The position numbers and the translations under genes are program-made. Shown in pieces: positions 8,927 to 17,234 of a stretch of DNA of 64,000 nucleotides. This stretch comes from Sphingobium jiangsuense (lineage in GTDB: Bacteria > Pseudomonadota > Alphaproteobacteria > Sphingomonadales > Sphingomonadaceae). Location: assembly GCF_014196495.1 (NCBI RefSeq), contig NZ_JACIDT010000006.1, positions 124,001 through 188,000 of the forward strand, read 5' to 3'. The notes beneath the pieces are model-generated. The model worked only from the letters and a program-made list of their open reading frames with translations, searched no databases and was not told where the DNA came from. Every line of letters starts with the position of its first letter. Position 1 is the stretch's first letter.

Positions 8927-10405
8927 ATGAGCAGGACATATTGGATCGCGGGCGGAGGCGTCGCCGCGGCGCTGGTGGCGCTGGGTGCGTGTTCCGGCGG
9001 CGGCGCGGCACGCGACATCCCGCTCGCGACCTCGATCAGCGCCAGCGACAAGGAGCAGGGGGCGAAGGCGCATCCGGAATTGCTCAAGGAATTCGGCGGC
9101 GCCTATAGCGGGCCGCAGACCGCCTATGTGACGGGCGTGGGCCGCAAGATCGCCGTGCAGTCCAGCCTTTCCCGCGCGCAGAACGACTTCACCATCACCC
9201 TGCTCAATTCATCGGTGAACAACGCCTTTGCCATCCCCGGCGGCTATGTCTACATCACCCGCCAGTTGATGGCGCTGTGCAATGACGAGGCGGAGATGGC
9301 GGGCGTGCTGGGGCACGAGATCGGCCATGTGGCCGCGATGCACAGCCAGCGGCGGCAGAAGACAGCCACTCGCAACGCGATCGGCGGCGCGCTACTCCAG
9401 ATCCTGACCGGTGCGGTGCTGGGCGATTCGGCGCTGGGCGGCCTGTTGCAGAAGGGCATCGGTTCGGGCGCGCAACTGCTGACGCTCAAATTCTCGCGCA
9501 GCCAGGAATATGAGGCGGACGATCTGGGCATCCGCTATCTGGCCTCGGCCGGTTACGACCCGAAGGCGCTGTCCGGCATGCTCGCCTCGCTCGCCGCGCA
9601 GAGCGCGCTCGATGCGCGGGTGGCGGGGCAGGCGGGCAATGTGCCGGAATGGGCGAGCACCCATCCCGATCCGGCCTCGCGCGTCACCCGCGCGCTGAAC
9701 AAGGCGAAGGAAACCCGATCCACCAACACGCTGCGCAACCGCGATGCGTTCCTGAACGCGCTCGACGGCGTGACTTATGGCGACGATCCGGCGCAGGGCA
9801 TCGTCAGCGGCGGGCGCTTCACCCATCCGCAACTGCGGCTGAGCTTCACCGCGCCCAACGGCTATGTGATGCTGAACGGCAGCGACGCGGTGACCATCAG
9901 CGGATCGGGCGGCAAGGCGCAGTTCGGCGGGGCCGCCTATTCGGGCGATCTGGGTACTTATGTCGCCTCCGTGTTCCGGTCGCTTTCGCAGAACAGCAGC
10001 CTGTCCGCCGATGCGGTGCGGCGCACGACCGTCAACGGTATCCCGGCCGCCTATGCGACGATGCGCGCGAACAGCCAGTCCGGGCAGATGGACGTCACCG
10101 TCTTCGCCTATGAGATGGGATCGGGATCGGCCTATCATTTCCTGACCATCGCGCCCGCAGGGCAGGGGCTGGGGCCGTTCAGCACCACGGTCCAGTCGCT
10201 CCGGCGGATCACCGCGCAGGAAGCCGCCGCCGTCAAGGCGCGCAAGGTGGACGTGGTGACGGTGAAGGCCGGAGAGACGATCGACACGCTCTCCGCCCGC
10301 ATGGCCTTTGACGACCTGCGCAAGGAGCGGTTCCTGACCCTCAACGGGCTGACGGCATCCTCCGTGCTGAAGGCGGGGGACAAGGTGAAGATCGTTACCT
10401 ATTGA
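8927..10405 (+). CDS. M48 family metallopeptidase lipoprotein with C-terminal LysM-like domain
   Basis: 492 residues. The signal peptide ends in a lipobox (LVALGAC, Cys near residue 22), so it is probably lipidated. The zinc motif HEIGH with downstream E (SRSQEYEADDLG) marks the M48 peptidase fold. A C-terminal module from about residue 440 (TVKAGETIDTLSARM ... LKAGDKVKIV) resembles LysM. This layout is BepA/LoiP-like, periplasmic outer-membrane protein quality control. A 97 bp gap after accA allows its own promoter. Confidence 0.88.
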   Translation: MSRTYWIAGGGVAAALVALGACSGGGAARDIPLATSISASDKEQGAKAHPELLKEFGGAYSGPQTAYVTGVGRKIAVQSSLSRAQNDFTITLLNSSVNNAFAIPGGYVYITRQLMALCNDEAEMAGVLGHEIGHVAAMHSQRRQKTATRNAIGGALLQILTGAVLGDSALGGLLQKGIGSGAQLLTLKFSRSQEYEADDLGIRYLASAGYDPKALSGMLASLAAQSALDARVAGQAGNVPEWASTHPDPASRVTRALNKAKETRSTNTLRNRDAFLNALDGVTYGDDPAQGIVSGGRFTHPQLRLSFTAPNGYVMLNGSDAVTISGSGGKAQFGGAAYSGDLGTYVASVFRSLSQNSSLSADAVRRTTVNGIPAAYATMRANSQSGQMDVTVFAYEMGSGSAYHFLTIAPAGQGLGPFSTTVQSLRRITAQEAAAVKARKVDVVTVKAGETIDTLSARMAFDDLRKERFLTLNGLTASSVLKAGDKVKIVTY

Positions 10406-10446
10406 ACGGAAGATCGGGCTGGCGCCATGTTGCGCCGCCTCCTGAG

Positions 10447-10466
10447 ATGCCAGCCTGCGCTGGCAT
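10447..10466. repeat. REP-like palindrome, copy 2
   Basis: Inverted repeat ATGCCAGC / GCTGGCAT around CTGC, followed by GACGA. It shares the CCAGCCTGCGCTGG core with the copy at 299 to 318, about 10 kb away, which points to a dispersed intergenic repeat family in this genome. Confidence 0.6.
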
Positions 10467-10495
10467 GACGAGGGAGATCGGGATCGCCGCCCACG

Positions 10496-10532
10496 AAAAA
10501 GGGCGACGGGATGACCCGCCGCCCTCTTTTTT
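10496..10532. terminator. Bidirectional rho-independent terminator
   Basis: A 10 bp stem (GGGCGACGGG / CCCGCCGCCC, one mismatch) with a 4-base loop is flanked by A5 on the left and by a T-rich run (TCTTTTTT) on the right. It lies between the peptidase gene and the convergent pilin gene and can serve both. Confidence 0.75.
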
Positions 10533-10553
10533 CCGTCAAAACCGGTCAGTCGA

Positions 10554-10724
10554 TTACTGGCCGTTTTCGAGCGTCGTCGCAACATTGTTGAAGGTGTTGG
10601 TCAGCGAGTCGCCGACGCGGCCCATCGCCACGATCGCGGCAACCGCGATCAGAGCAGCGATCAGGCCATATTCGATGGCGGTGGCGCCTTCTTCATTCTT
10701 CAGCATCTTGCGGATGAACTGCAT
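10554..10724 (-). CDS. Flp family type IVb pilin
   Basis: 56 residues: MQFIRKMLKNEEGATAIEYG then a hydrophobic helix rich in Ala/Ile. The G-A-T-A-I-E-Y-G motif with Glu at +5 after the cleaved Gly is the Flp/Fap pilin processing site for a TadV-type prepilin peptidase. A strong AAGGAGA ribosome site lies 6 bp upstream. It is too short for routine ORF calling. No tad/cpa assembly genes are in the window, so it is a detached pilin gene here. Confidence 0.9.
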   Translation of the reverse strand: MQFIRKMLKNEEGATAIEYGLIAALIAVAAIVAMGRVGDSLTNTFNNVATTLENGQ

Positions 10725-10849
10725 AATGTGTCTCCTTGAAATCGTAATGAACTACCCGGCCTTATGGTTTCCCAATTCAGCACCTGCCGTTTTATCAATT
10801 GCTGGTTGAGAAATTCCTAATAAGAGCCACGGATTTGTTAAAATGATGG

Positions 10850-11044
10850 TTAATCTTTATTAACCGAATTGGCGACATGGTTCCACATGTCGTTTGTCTT
10901 CAAAGCAACGTTCGATGCGGCGGTCACTATCGCCAGGAATATAAGCGAAACAATCAGAGCATATTCGATCGATGTCGCTCCCTTTTCATTTTGGGACAGG
11001 CGACCGTTAACTTTTTCGACATCATCTTCTTTCGAATCGCGCAT
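10850..11044 (-). CDS. Second Flp-like pilin, divergent paralogue
   Basis: 64 residues. After a longer charged N-terminus comes EKGATSIEYALIVSLIF, the same Gly|Ala-Thr-x-Ile-Glu-Tyr processing motif as the neighbour, then a hydrophobic helix and a short polar tail. The flanking DNA (10725 to 10849) is AT-rich with no gene. The leader is unusually long and acidic (DSKEDD). It may be a minor pilin or pseudopilin; shared processing with the upstream pilin is inferred. Confidence 0.75.
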   Translation of the reverse strand: MRDSKEDDVEKVNGRLSQNEKGATSIEYALIVSLIFLAIVTAASNVALKTNDMWNHVANSVNKD

Positions 11045-11107
11045 CGGTTTTCTTTCATCGCGGGCGAGCGGCTTGGCAACATAAGCGGGGCCGGTTAATA
11101 AACTGAT

Positions 11108-11572
11108 ATGATGGACGCTTTATCTGTTTCTCAATCCGCCTCGAACCGCCCCGACTCCGCCCCAACGGCGGAAAGGGCGCGCCTTCTCGTCACCGCCGCC
11201 GCACTGGTCGATGCCGACGGCCGGATATTGGTGCAGCAGCGCCCGGAGGGCAAACCGATGGCGGGGTTGTGGGAATTCCCCGGCGGCAAGGTGGAGCCGG
11301 GCGAAACCCCCGAAGAGGCGCTGATTCGCGAGCTGAAGGAGGAACTGGGGATCAGCACGCACAAGAGCTGCCTTGCCCCCGTCACCTTCGCCAGCGAGCC
11401 ACTGGGCGACCGCGACCTGCTGCTCCTGCTCTATATCTGCCGCAAATGGACGGGCGTGCCGCGCCTTCACCATGCCAGCCCGATGCAATGGGTGCGCCCG
11501 GCCGAGATGTTCAGCCTGCCGATGCCGCCCGCCGACTTGCCGATGATCGGCATATTGGACGCGCTGGTCTGA
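11108..11572 (+). CDS. mutT: (Deoxy)nucleoside triphosphate pyrophosphohydrolase, MutT type Nudix
   Basis: 154 residues. The complete Nudix box starts at GGKVEPGETPEEA and ends in RELKEELGI. It is preceded by VQQRPEGKPMAGLWEFPGG, the arrangement of MutT proteins that hydrolyse 8-oxo-dGTP. The N-terminal 30 residues are Ser/Ala-rich and probably unstructured; the ATG at 11111 is equally possible. It is divergent from the pilin gene with a 63 bp promoter region. Confidence 0.9.
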   Translation: MMDALSVSQSASNRPDSAPTAERARLLVTAAALVDADGRILVQQRPEGKPMAGLWEFPGGKVEPGETPEEALIRELKEELGISTHKSCLAPVTFASEPLGDRDLLLLLYICRKWTGVPRLHHASPMQWVRPAEMFSLPMPPADLPMIGILDALV

Positions 11573-11671
11573 ACGGGGACATATAATCCTTTCCCCCAAA
11601 AGAAGGACAGGGCTTCGACAAGCTCAGCCCGAACGGGGAAGGGGTCGGGCTTGGCTTTGGTCTCCGCCCCC

Positions 11672-12535
11672 TCAAATCTTCGACTTGAGCGCCTGCGCCA
11701 GCGAGACCGTGGCCGATCCGCGCCGTGCCGCTTTGGGCTGCGAGGGGTCGGGCTTCCAGCCGCTGAAATAGAGCAGCGAGAAATGCTCGGCGGTCTTGCC
11801 GTCAGGGTCCGCCGCCTCGGCGAAGGCGGCGCAGGCGCGGGCGATCACCTCGCGGGTCAGCGCGCCACGGCGCGGCGCGGTCATCACATTGCCATAGCCC
11901 ATCCCCCGCAGGTCGCGCATCAGCGCCAGCGCGGTGGAATAGCGCACCGTCAACGCCTCCACATCCGCGACCGGCATCGCATAGCCCGCCCGCGCCAGCA
12001 GGTCGCCCGCCGACCGCACGTCGATCTGCGGATGGATATGGGGCGTGGGCCGGTCGCCTTCGGCCGCGAGCAAGGCGGATTTGAGGCGCGCGAGGCTGCC
12101 CGCGCCGACGCAGGCACCCAGCAGCAGCCCGTCGGGCCGCAGCAGCCGCCGCATCAGGATCAGCGCGCCGGGCAGGTCGTTGACGCTGTCGAGCGTCCCG
12201 CAGGCGAGGATCAGGTCGAAGCTTTCCCCGGCGAAGGGCAGGGCGTCCTCCTCCGCCTGCACCCCCCGGTTGGCGGCGGCGTTGCGCGCGCCGGGATCGC
12301 AGCAGGTCACCTCCTTGCCCAGCGCCCGCAGTGCCCGCGCGGCGCTTTCGTCCGGGCAGCCGATCAGCAGCACCTGCCGCAGCGGCCGCTGCACGTCGTC
12401 GAGCCGCTCCAGCAGCCCATCCAGCATATGGCGGTAGAGGAAATCATGATCGGCAAATCCATCGAACGCCCGGTCCCGCGCCAGCGCGCGCCGTTTCGGG
12501 TCGAAGATCAGCGGGGGGCCCTGCGGTTCGTCCAT
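11672..12535 (-). CDS. Class I SAM-dependent methyltransferase (BioC/NDUFAF5-like)
   Basis: 287 residues from MDEPQGPP; the 12 extra residues of the longest frame overlap the divergent comF region. A Rossmann core is visible: VLLIGCPDE (motif I), VTCCDP (acidic strand end) and LILACGTLDSVND then LLRPDGLLLGA (motifs IV to VI). The N-terminal IFDPKRRALARDRA and overall length match the alphaproteobacterial BioC/NDUFAF5-like group. Substrate not assigned. The 99 bp before it carry a TTCGACAAGCTCAGCC-type intergenic repeat (11612 to 11635). Confidence 0.8.
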   Translation of the reverse strand: MDEPQGPPLIFDPKRRALARDRAFDGFADHDFLYRHMLDGLLERLDDVQRPLRQVLLIGCPDESAARALRALGKEVTCCDPGARNAAANRGVQAEEDALPFAGESFDLILACGTLDSVNDLPGALILMRRLLRPDGLLLGACVGAGSLARLKSALLAAEGDRPTPHIHPQIDVRSAGDLLARAGYAMPVADVEALTVRYSTALALMRDLRGMGYGNVMTAPRRGALTREVIARACAAFAEAADPDGKTAEHFSLLYFSGWKPDPSQPKAARRGSATVSLAQALKSKI

Positions 12536-12563
12536 TTTCGGGCTTGTGCCGATCCGCGCCGCG

Positions 12564-13451
12564 ATGGACAAGCATTATATGGGGGTATTTTCCTTTCTCT
12601 CCGCGATCGGCGGACCGATCCTCGGTTCCTTTTCCGCCAGGATCTGCAAGCCGATCCTCGATTCTTTTTCTGTCGGGATCTGCAAGCCGATCCTCGACTA
12701 TGCGCTGCCGCTGCGCTGTCCCGGTTGCGGAACGATCACCGCCGAGCGGGACCGATTCTGCCTCGATTGCTGGGGGCAGCTCGATTTTCTGGGCGATCCC
12801 TGCTGCGCGCGTTGCGGCCTGCCTTTCGAACTGGAGCCGGATGGGCCGGGCAGCCAGTGCGGCCCGTGCGCGTCAGCGCCTCCGCCATGGCAAAGCGCGC
12901 GGGCGGCGCTCGCCTATGGAGAGATTGCGCGCAAGGTGGCCATTCGCCTCAAATATGGACGGCGCACCGGCATGGCGCGGCTGATGGCGCATTATATGGT
13001 GCCTCATATCCGCTCGATCGCCGAATCCGGGGATAGCCCGCTGCTGGTTCCGGTGCCGCTGCATCGCTGGCGGCTGTGGAACCGCGGGTTCAACCAGTCC
13101 GCGCTGATCGCCCGTCATCTGGGGGCGGCGACTGGCCTGCCCGCCGATCCCTTCCTGCTCCGGCGCTCCCGTTCCACCCGGCCGCTGCGCGCGATGAGCC
13201 CGCGCGCGCGGGAGAGGGAGGTTCGCGGCGCCTTCGCCATCGATCCCTCCCGCCGGGCGGCCCTGCGCGGGCGGACGGTCATCCTTATCGACGACGTGCA
13301 CACCAGCGGCGCGACCGCGCGGGCCTGCACCGAAAGGCTGCTCGACGGCGGGGCCGCCGCCGTCCATCTGCTGTGCTGGGCGCGGGTGCTGCCGGGCGGG
13401 ACGATTGACAAACATCATGGCGCACCCGATTTCGGCATGGGAAACAGTTGA
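12564..13451 (+). CDS. comF: ComF family protein (phosphoribosyltransferase-like)
   Basis: A zinc-finger-like N-terminal domain (CPGC, CLDC, CCARC, CGPC) is followed by a phosphoribosyltransferase domain with the PRPP loop ILIDDVHTSGATARA near residue 240. ComF proteins are linked to DNA uptake and recombination. Unusually, residues before the zinc finger contain a 12-residue tandem repeat (CKPILDSFS units). The start is uncertain: GTG at 12546 and ATG at 12582 also fit. It is divergent from the methyltransferase with only about 28 bp between starts. Confidence 0.88.
   Translation: MDKHYMGVFSFLSAIGGPILGSFSARICKPILDSFSVGICKPILDYALPLRCPGCGTITAERDRFCLDCWGQLDFLGDPCCARCGLPFELEPDGPGSQCGPCASAPPPWQSARAALAYGEIARKVAIRLKYGRRTGMARLMAHYMVPHIRSIAESGDSPLLVPVPLHRWRLWNRGFNQSALIARHLGAATGLPADPFLLRRSRSTRPLRAMSPRAREREVRGAFAIDPSRRAALRGRTVILIDDVHTSGATARACTERLLDGGAAAVHLLCWARVLPGGTIDKHHGAPDFGMGNS
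12603..12700 (+). repeat. 36 bp tandem repeat, about 2.7 copies, inside comF
   Basis: Units begin at 12603, 12639 and 12675. Units 2 and 3 share GATCTGCAAGCCGATCCTCG exactly; unit 1 is diverged. The unit length is a multiple of three, so the frame is kept and the protein gains 12-residue repeats. Confidence 0.85.
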
Positions 13452-13466
13452 AGGAGCCCTTCGGCC

Positions 13467-13724
13467 ATGAGCCATGTCGAAATCTATACCAAGGATTATT
13501 GCGGATATTGCAGCCGCGCCAAGGCCCTGCTGCGCGACAAGGGCGTCGCGTTCGAGGAATATGACATCACCATGGGCGGCCCCAAGAGAACGGAGATGAT
13601 CGAGCGTTCCAACGGCGGGATGACGGTGCCGCAGATTTTCATCGACGGCAGGCATGTCGGCGGATCGGACGATCTGGCCGCGCTCGACCGGGCGGGCAAG
13701 CTCGACCCGCTGCTGGGGCTATAG
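13467..13724 (+). CDS. grxC: Glutaredoxin 3
   Basis: 85 residues. The active site is CGYC (YTKDYCGYCSRAK), with the cis-Pro loop TVPQIFIDG and the GSDDL glutathione-site motif. It reduces disulfides with glutathione. An RBS (AAGGAG) precedes the ATG. It is first in a grxC / nitrilase / DUF1178 cluster. Confidence 0.95.
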   Translation: MSHVEIYTKDYCGYCSRAKALLRDKGVAFEEYDITMGGPKRTEMIERSNGGMTVPQIFIDGRHVGGSDDLAALDRAGKLDPLLGL

Positions 13725-13737
13725 GAGGGCGGTGACG

Positions 13738-14568
13738 ATGCGCGCAGCCCTGCTCCAGACCACCAGCGGCATCGATCCGGCGGCCAATGCGACGATGCTG
13801 GCCGATGCCATCGCCAGCGCGAAGCGGCAGGGGGCGGACATGCTCTTCACCCCCGAAATGGTCGGCTGCATCGATCAGGATCGCGCGCGCGCGACCGCGA
13901 CCCTGCGCGACGAGGCGCATGACGTGGTGCTCGCGACCGTGCGGGAAGCCGCCGCGCGCGAAGGGCTATGGGTGCATATCGGCTCGCTCGGCCTGAAGGA
14001 CGAGCGGTCGGACGGGCGGTGGAGCAATCGCAGCTTCGTCATCGACGCGGGCGGCGAAATCCGCGCACGCTACGACAAGATCCACCTGTTCGACGTCGAT
14101 CTGCCCGATGGCGTGAGCTGGCGGGAATCCTCGGTCTACGGGCCGGGGGAAAGGGCGGTCGCGGTCGATACGCCATGGGGGCGCATCGGCCTTTCCATCT
14201 GCTACGACCTGCGCTTTGCCGATCTCTACCGGCGGCTGAGCGATGCCGGGGCGACGCTGCTGCTGGTTCCGGCAGCCTTCACCGTGCCCACAGGCCGCGC
14301 GCATTGGGAAACCCTGCTGCGCGCGCGCGCGATCGAATCGGCCGCGTTCCTGCTGGCCCCGGCGCAGACCGGGCGGCATGAGGACGGGCGGGAAACCTAC
14401 GGCCACAGCCTCGCCATCGACCCGTGGGGGGAGGTGCTGCTCGACATGGGGGAGGAGCCGGGGCTGGCACTCGTCGATATTGATCTGGCGCGCATCGACG
14501 CGGTAAGGGCGCGAATCCCGGTGCTCACGCATCGGCGGATGTTGGAGGGAGGCGTCGCGGTCCTGTGA
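13738..14568 (+). CDS. Carbon-nitrogen hydrolase, Nit1/Nit2-like amidase
   Basis: 276 residues with the nitrilase catalytic triad: Glu in FTPEMVG, Lys in YDKIHLFDV and Cys in SICYDLRF. These match the Nit1/Nit2 (deaminated glutathione amidase / omega-amidase) branch. Placement right after glutaredoxin supports a glutathione-repair role, but that is inference. The start is taken at ATG 13738; GTG 13732 is in frame. The stop overlaps the next gene's GTG (GTGA). Confidence 0.88.
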   Translation: MRAALLQTTSGIDPAANATMLADAIASAKRQGADMLFTPEMVGCIDQDRARATATLRDEAHDVVLATVREAAAREGLWVHIGSLGLKDERSDGRWSNRSFVIDAGGEIRARYDKIHLFDVDLPDGVSWRESSVYGPGERAVAVDTPWGRIGLSICYDLRFADLYRRLSDAGATLLLVPAAFTVPTGRAHWETLLRARAIESAAFLLAPAQTGRHEDGRETYGHSLAIDPWGEVLLDMGEEPGLALVDIDLARIDAVRARIPVLTHRRMLEGGVAVL

Positions 14569-15089
14569 TTGTGTTTGATCTGAAATGCTTGCGGGGCGGC
14601 CATGTGTTCGAAGGCTGGTTCGGGTCGAGCGAGGATTTCGAGCGGCAGAAGGTGGGTGGATTGCTGCTGTGCCCCTTTTGCGGCGATGTGGAGGTCGAAA
14701 AGGCGGTCATGGCGCCCGCGGTCGGCGCGAAGTCGAACCAGCGGGACGGCGGTGGCGTTCCGGCCCGGTTGCAGTCCGGCGCTCCGGCGGAAGGCGCCGC
14801 TGCAGGGGCGGCAACGGAGCGGACGCTTTCGATGCACAAGGGCATGGACAGCGAAAAGGTGGGGAAGCTGATGCAGGCGCTCGCCCATGCGCAGGCCGAG
14901 GCGCTGGCCGACAGCGAATGGGTGGGGCGACGCTTCGCCGAGGAAGCCCGCGCCATGCATTATGGCGAGGAGGACCAGCGCCCGATCCACGGCGAGGTGG
15001 ACGCGCGGGAAGCGCGCGACCTGATCGAGGAAGGGGTGGAGGTCGCCCCGCTGCTCTTCCCGATCGTGCCGCCCAAGGCGCAGAATTGA
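14565..15089 (+). CDS. DUF1178 family protein
   Basis: 174 residues from a GTG start that overlaps the amidase stop. The N-terminal zinc-ribbon-like MIVFDLKC ... LLCPFCGD pattern is the DUF1178 signature; a Gly/Ala linker and an acidic helical C-terminus (EEARAMHYGEE) follow. Function unknown. Its regular linkage to the nitrilase homologue in alphaproteobacteria suggests a shared process. Confidence 0.88.
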   Translation: MIVFDLKCLRGGHVFEGWFGSSEDFERQKVGGLLLCPFCGDVEVEKAVMAPAVGAKSNQRDGGGVPARLQSGAPAEGAAAGAATERTLSMHKGMDSEKVGKLMQALAHAQAEALADSEWVGRRFAEEARAMHYGEEDQRPIHGEVDAREARDLIEEGVEVAPLLFPIVPPKAQN

Positions 15090-15164
15090 TGCGCGGGGAT
15101 GCAAGCCGGTGGTTGAACCCGGCCGCATCCCCTCCTATAGCAGGCAAGCCGACACAACCGGCGC

Positions 15165-15241
15165 GCGCCCGTAGCTCAGCAGGATAGAGCATCAGATTCC
15201 TAATCTGGGGGCCACAGGTTCGAATCCTGTCGGGCGCGCCA
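15165..15241 (+). tRNA. tRNA-Arg (anticodon CCU)
   Basis: A complete cloverleaf can be drawn: acceptor GCGCCCG / CGGGCGC, D arm GCTC / GAGC, anticodon stem CAGA / TCTG around loop TTCCTAA with anticodon CCT at 15199 to 15201, T arm ACAGG / CCTGT with loop TTCGAAT, discriminator G and encoded CCA. The 3' half is the attachment site of the mobile element that starts here. Confidence 0.95.
15199..15241 (+). other. Probable attL within the tRNA-Arg 3' half
   Basis: The recombinase reading frame runs antisense through the T arm and ends over the anticodon, so the element supplies or restores this part of the tRNA. The exact crossover bases cannot be read without attR or an empty site. Confidence 0.5.
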
Positions 15242-16897
15242 TTTCGGTTCAAAACCACGAACGCCTAGCACCGCCGCCTCTACGCCAGAGGCGGCGGTGA
15301 GGGTGCGGAGCAGTTCGGTGCGGGTGCCGAGGATGCGGACCTCGGTCTTGCTGACCACTTCGACGCGTTGCGCTATCGCTCGCAGATGGTCGCGGGCAAA
15401 GCTGCCATCATCGTTCCGCAGCTTGCGCTTGGCGGCCAGGGCGAACCGCCGCAGACTCTCGGCCGTGATCGCCGGGCCGATCTTCTCGATATGCGCGACC
15501 GCACGTTCGGCATCGCCTCTGGTCTGGTCGCGGATGACAGTCAGCTCGGCGATGCGATCCTTGAGCGACGAATCGCGCATGTCGATCAAGCCATCCTCAA
15601 TCGCTTCATAGAGACGCTTGAGCTTCGTTTCCGCTTCGGTCGCGCGGCGCTCCAGCTCGGCGACGTGCTGGCGTCGGCGATCGACCCATTCGTCACGCCG
15701 GTCGATGATCTGATCCATAAGGGCTTCGAGCCGCTTCGGCTCCAGCAGGCGCGATTCCAGATGCTCGGCGACCGCCGCGTCCAGCTTGTCCATGGGGACC
15801 GTGAGGCCGGGGCAGCCTTTCGAGCCCTGCCGTGCCTTGGTCGAGCAGGTGTAATAGCGATACTTGCGACCGACGCTGCTGGTGCCGGTGCGCAGCGTCA
15901 TCGCGCCGCCGCAGCAGGCGCAGAAGCAGATGCCGGTGAGCAGCGTCGTGCCGCCCACCGCGCGAGGCGGCATCGCCATCGGGCTACGCGCCTTCAATGA
16001 CCGCTGGACGGCCTCCCATTCCGCCCGCGTGACGATCGGCGGCACTTCCATGACCGCGTGCTCGGCCTCCGGCTTGGGCGTGCGCGTCTTGTGGTCGCGG
16101 GTGTTGAAGCGATGCTCGCCGATATAGGTGGTGCGGGTGAGCACCTGATGCACGGCGGCCAAGCCCCAGCGTCCGCCGGTGCGCGTGCGGATGTTGTTGT
16201 CGTTGAGCCAGGTGGCGATCCGCTTGAGGCCCATAGCCCCGCTGTTGTCGATGCCGTTCAGCGCCATGCGGTAGATGAGCCGCACGGTCTCGGCATGGAT
16301 CGGGTCGATCTCCAGCTTCTTCTTCAACTTCGCGCCGCGCTGTTCGGACACGACGATGCGATAGCCGATCGGCGCCCGCGCGCCGTTCCAGAAGCCTTGC
16401 CGCGCGTTTTCGTTCATCGCCCGCAGCGTGTGCTTGGCGTTCTCCTTGGACTGGTATTCGTCGAACAGCGTCATGATCTGGCGCATCATCACGCTCATCG
16501 GATCGTCGCCCAAATCCTGCGTGATGGAGACGAGCTTCACGCCGTTCTTCGCCAGTTTGCGGACGTAGAACTCGAACTGGAACTGGTCGCGGAAAAACCG
16601 GCTGAACGAGTGGACGACGATCACGTTGAACGCGGGCGGCTTTTCCATCGCCGCATCGATCATCGCCTGGAATGAGGGCCGGCGATCATCGGTCGCGGTG
16701 TTGCCCGGCTCGACGAACTCGGCCGCGATTTCCCAGCCTTTGCTCAGGCAATGGCCTGCCATCTGCCGCCGCTGATCGGGGATCGACAGGTCATGCTCGG
16801 CCTGCCGGCTGGTCGAGACGCGCATGTAGAGTGCAGCGCGGGCAGTCGCCATGACCGGCGTGGCCTCATCGACGCGAATGGCGGCGGCGTTGGTCAT
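15200..16897 (-). CDS. Large serine recombinase (site-specific integrase of the element)
   Basis: 565 residues. The N-terminal resolvase domain has the catalytic Ser in ALYMRVSTSRQ and the conserved VHSFSRFFRDQ segment. A recombinase domain follows (GYRIV ... LTRTTYIGEHRFN), then a zinc ribbon (CFCACCGGA ... YTCSTKARQGSKGC) and a coiled coil (about residues 400 to 450). The start has GTC-ATG context 18 bp after the small upstream gene. The last 13 residues (WRARQDSNLWPPD) are encoded by the antisense strand of tRNA-Arg and the TAG is at 15200 to 15202. Serine rather than tyrosine recombinases in tRNA sites are less common. Confidence 0.93.
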   Translation of the reverse strand: MTNAAAIRVDEATPVMATARAALYMRVSTSRQAEHDLSIPDQRRQMAGHCLSKGWEIAAEFVEPGNTATDDRRPSFQAMIDAAMEKPPAFNVIVVHSFSRFFRDQFQFEFYVRKLAKNGVKLVSITQDLGDDPMSVMMRQIMTLFDEYQSKENAKHTLRAMNENARQGFWNGARAPIGYRIVVSEQRGAKLKKKLEIDPIHAETVRLIYRMALNGIDNSGAMGLKRIATWLNDNNIRTRTGGRWGLAAVHQVLTRTTYIGEHRFNTRDHKTRTPKPEAEHAVMEVPPIVTRAEWEAVQRSLKARSPMAMPPRAVGGTTLLTGICFCACCGGAMTLRTGTSSVGRKYRYYTCSTKARQGSKGCPGLTVPMDKLDAAVAEHLESRLLEPKRLEALMDQIIDRRDEWVDRRRQHVAELERRATEAETKLKRLYEAIEDGLIDMRDSSLKDRIAELTVIRDQTRGDAERAVAHIEKIGPAITAESLRRFALAAKRKLRNDDGSFARDHLRAIAQRVEVVSKTEVRILGTRTELLRTLTAASGVEAAVLGVRGFEPKWRARQDSNLWPPD

Positions 16898-16915
16898 GGG
16901 ATAATGCTCCTCAGT

Positions 16916-17167
16916 TCATGGCAAGGGACCGAGCAGCGCGTCCAATTCCTTGCGTAGATGGCCTTCGATGACGCGAAGCTCCGTGTCACCGATCGGCACC
17001 TGCTCGGGCCAGTCATCGGTGACGACGATCGGGCGGTCATTTTCGACCGCACGAGTGCGGGTTGATGGGCGGCGGCGCGGCGGCGCGTGCATATAATCGT
17101 GGAGGTCTTCGAGACCTTCCGACCAACGGCGGGGCGCACGACGGCGACGTTTGCGAGACAAAGCCAT
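16916..17167 (-). CDS. Small basic/acidic protein upstream of the recombinase, unknown
   Basis: 83 residues: a strongly basic start (MALSRKRRRRAPRRW) then a conserved-looking segment (ENDRPIVVTDDWPEQ) and an amphipathic end. It lies 18 bp before the recombinase and is probably co-transcribed. It could be a recombination directionality factor or accessory DNA-binding protein by position only; I recognise no domain. Confidence 0.5.
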   Translation of the reverse strand: MALSRKRRRRAPRRWSEGLEDLHDYMHAPPRRRPSTRTRAVENDRPIVVTDDWPEQVPIGDTELRVIEGHLRKELDALLGPLP

Positions 17168-17234
17168 GTGCGAACGCTGCCGTGCGATACCGCACGATGC
17201 AAATGGCGTAATGGAGCGTAGTAGAGATAAGTGC

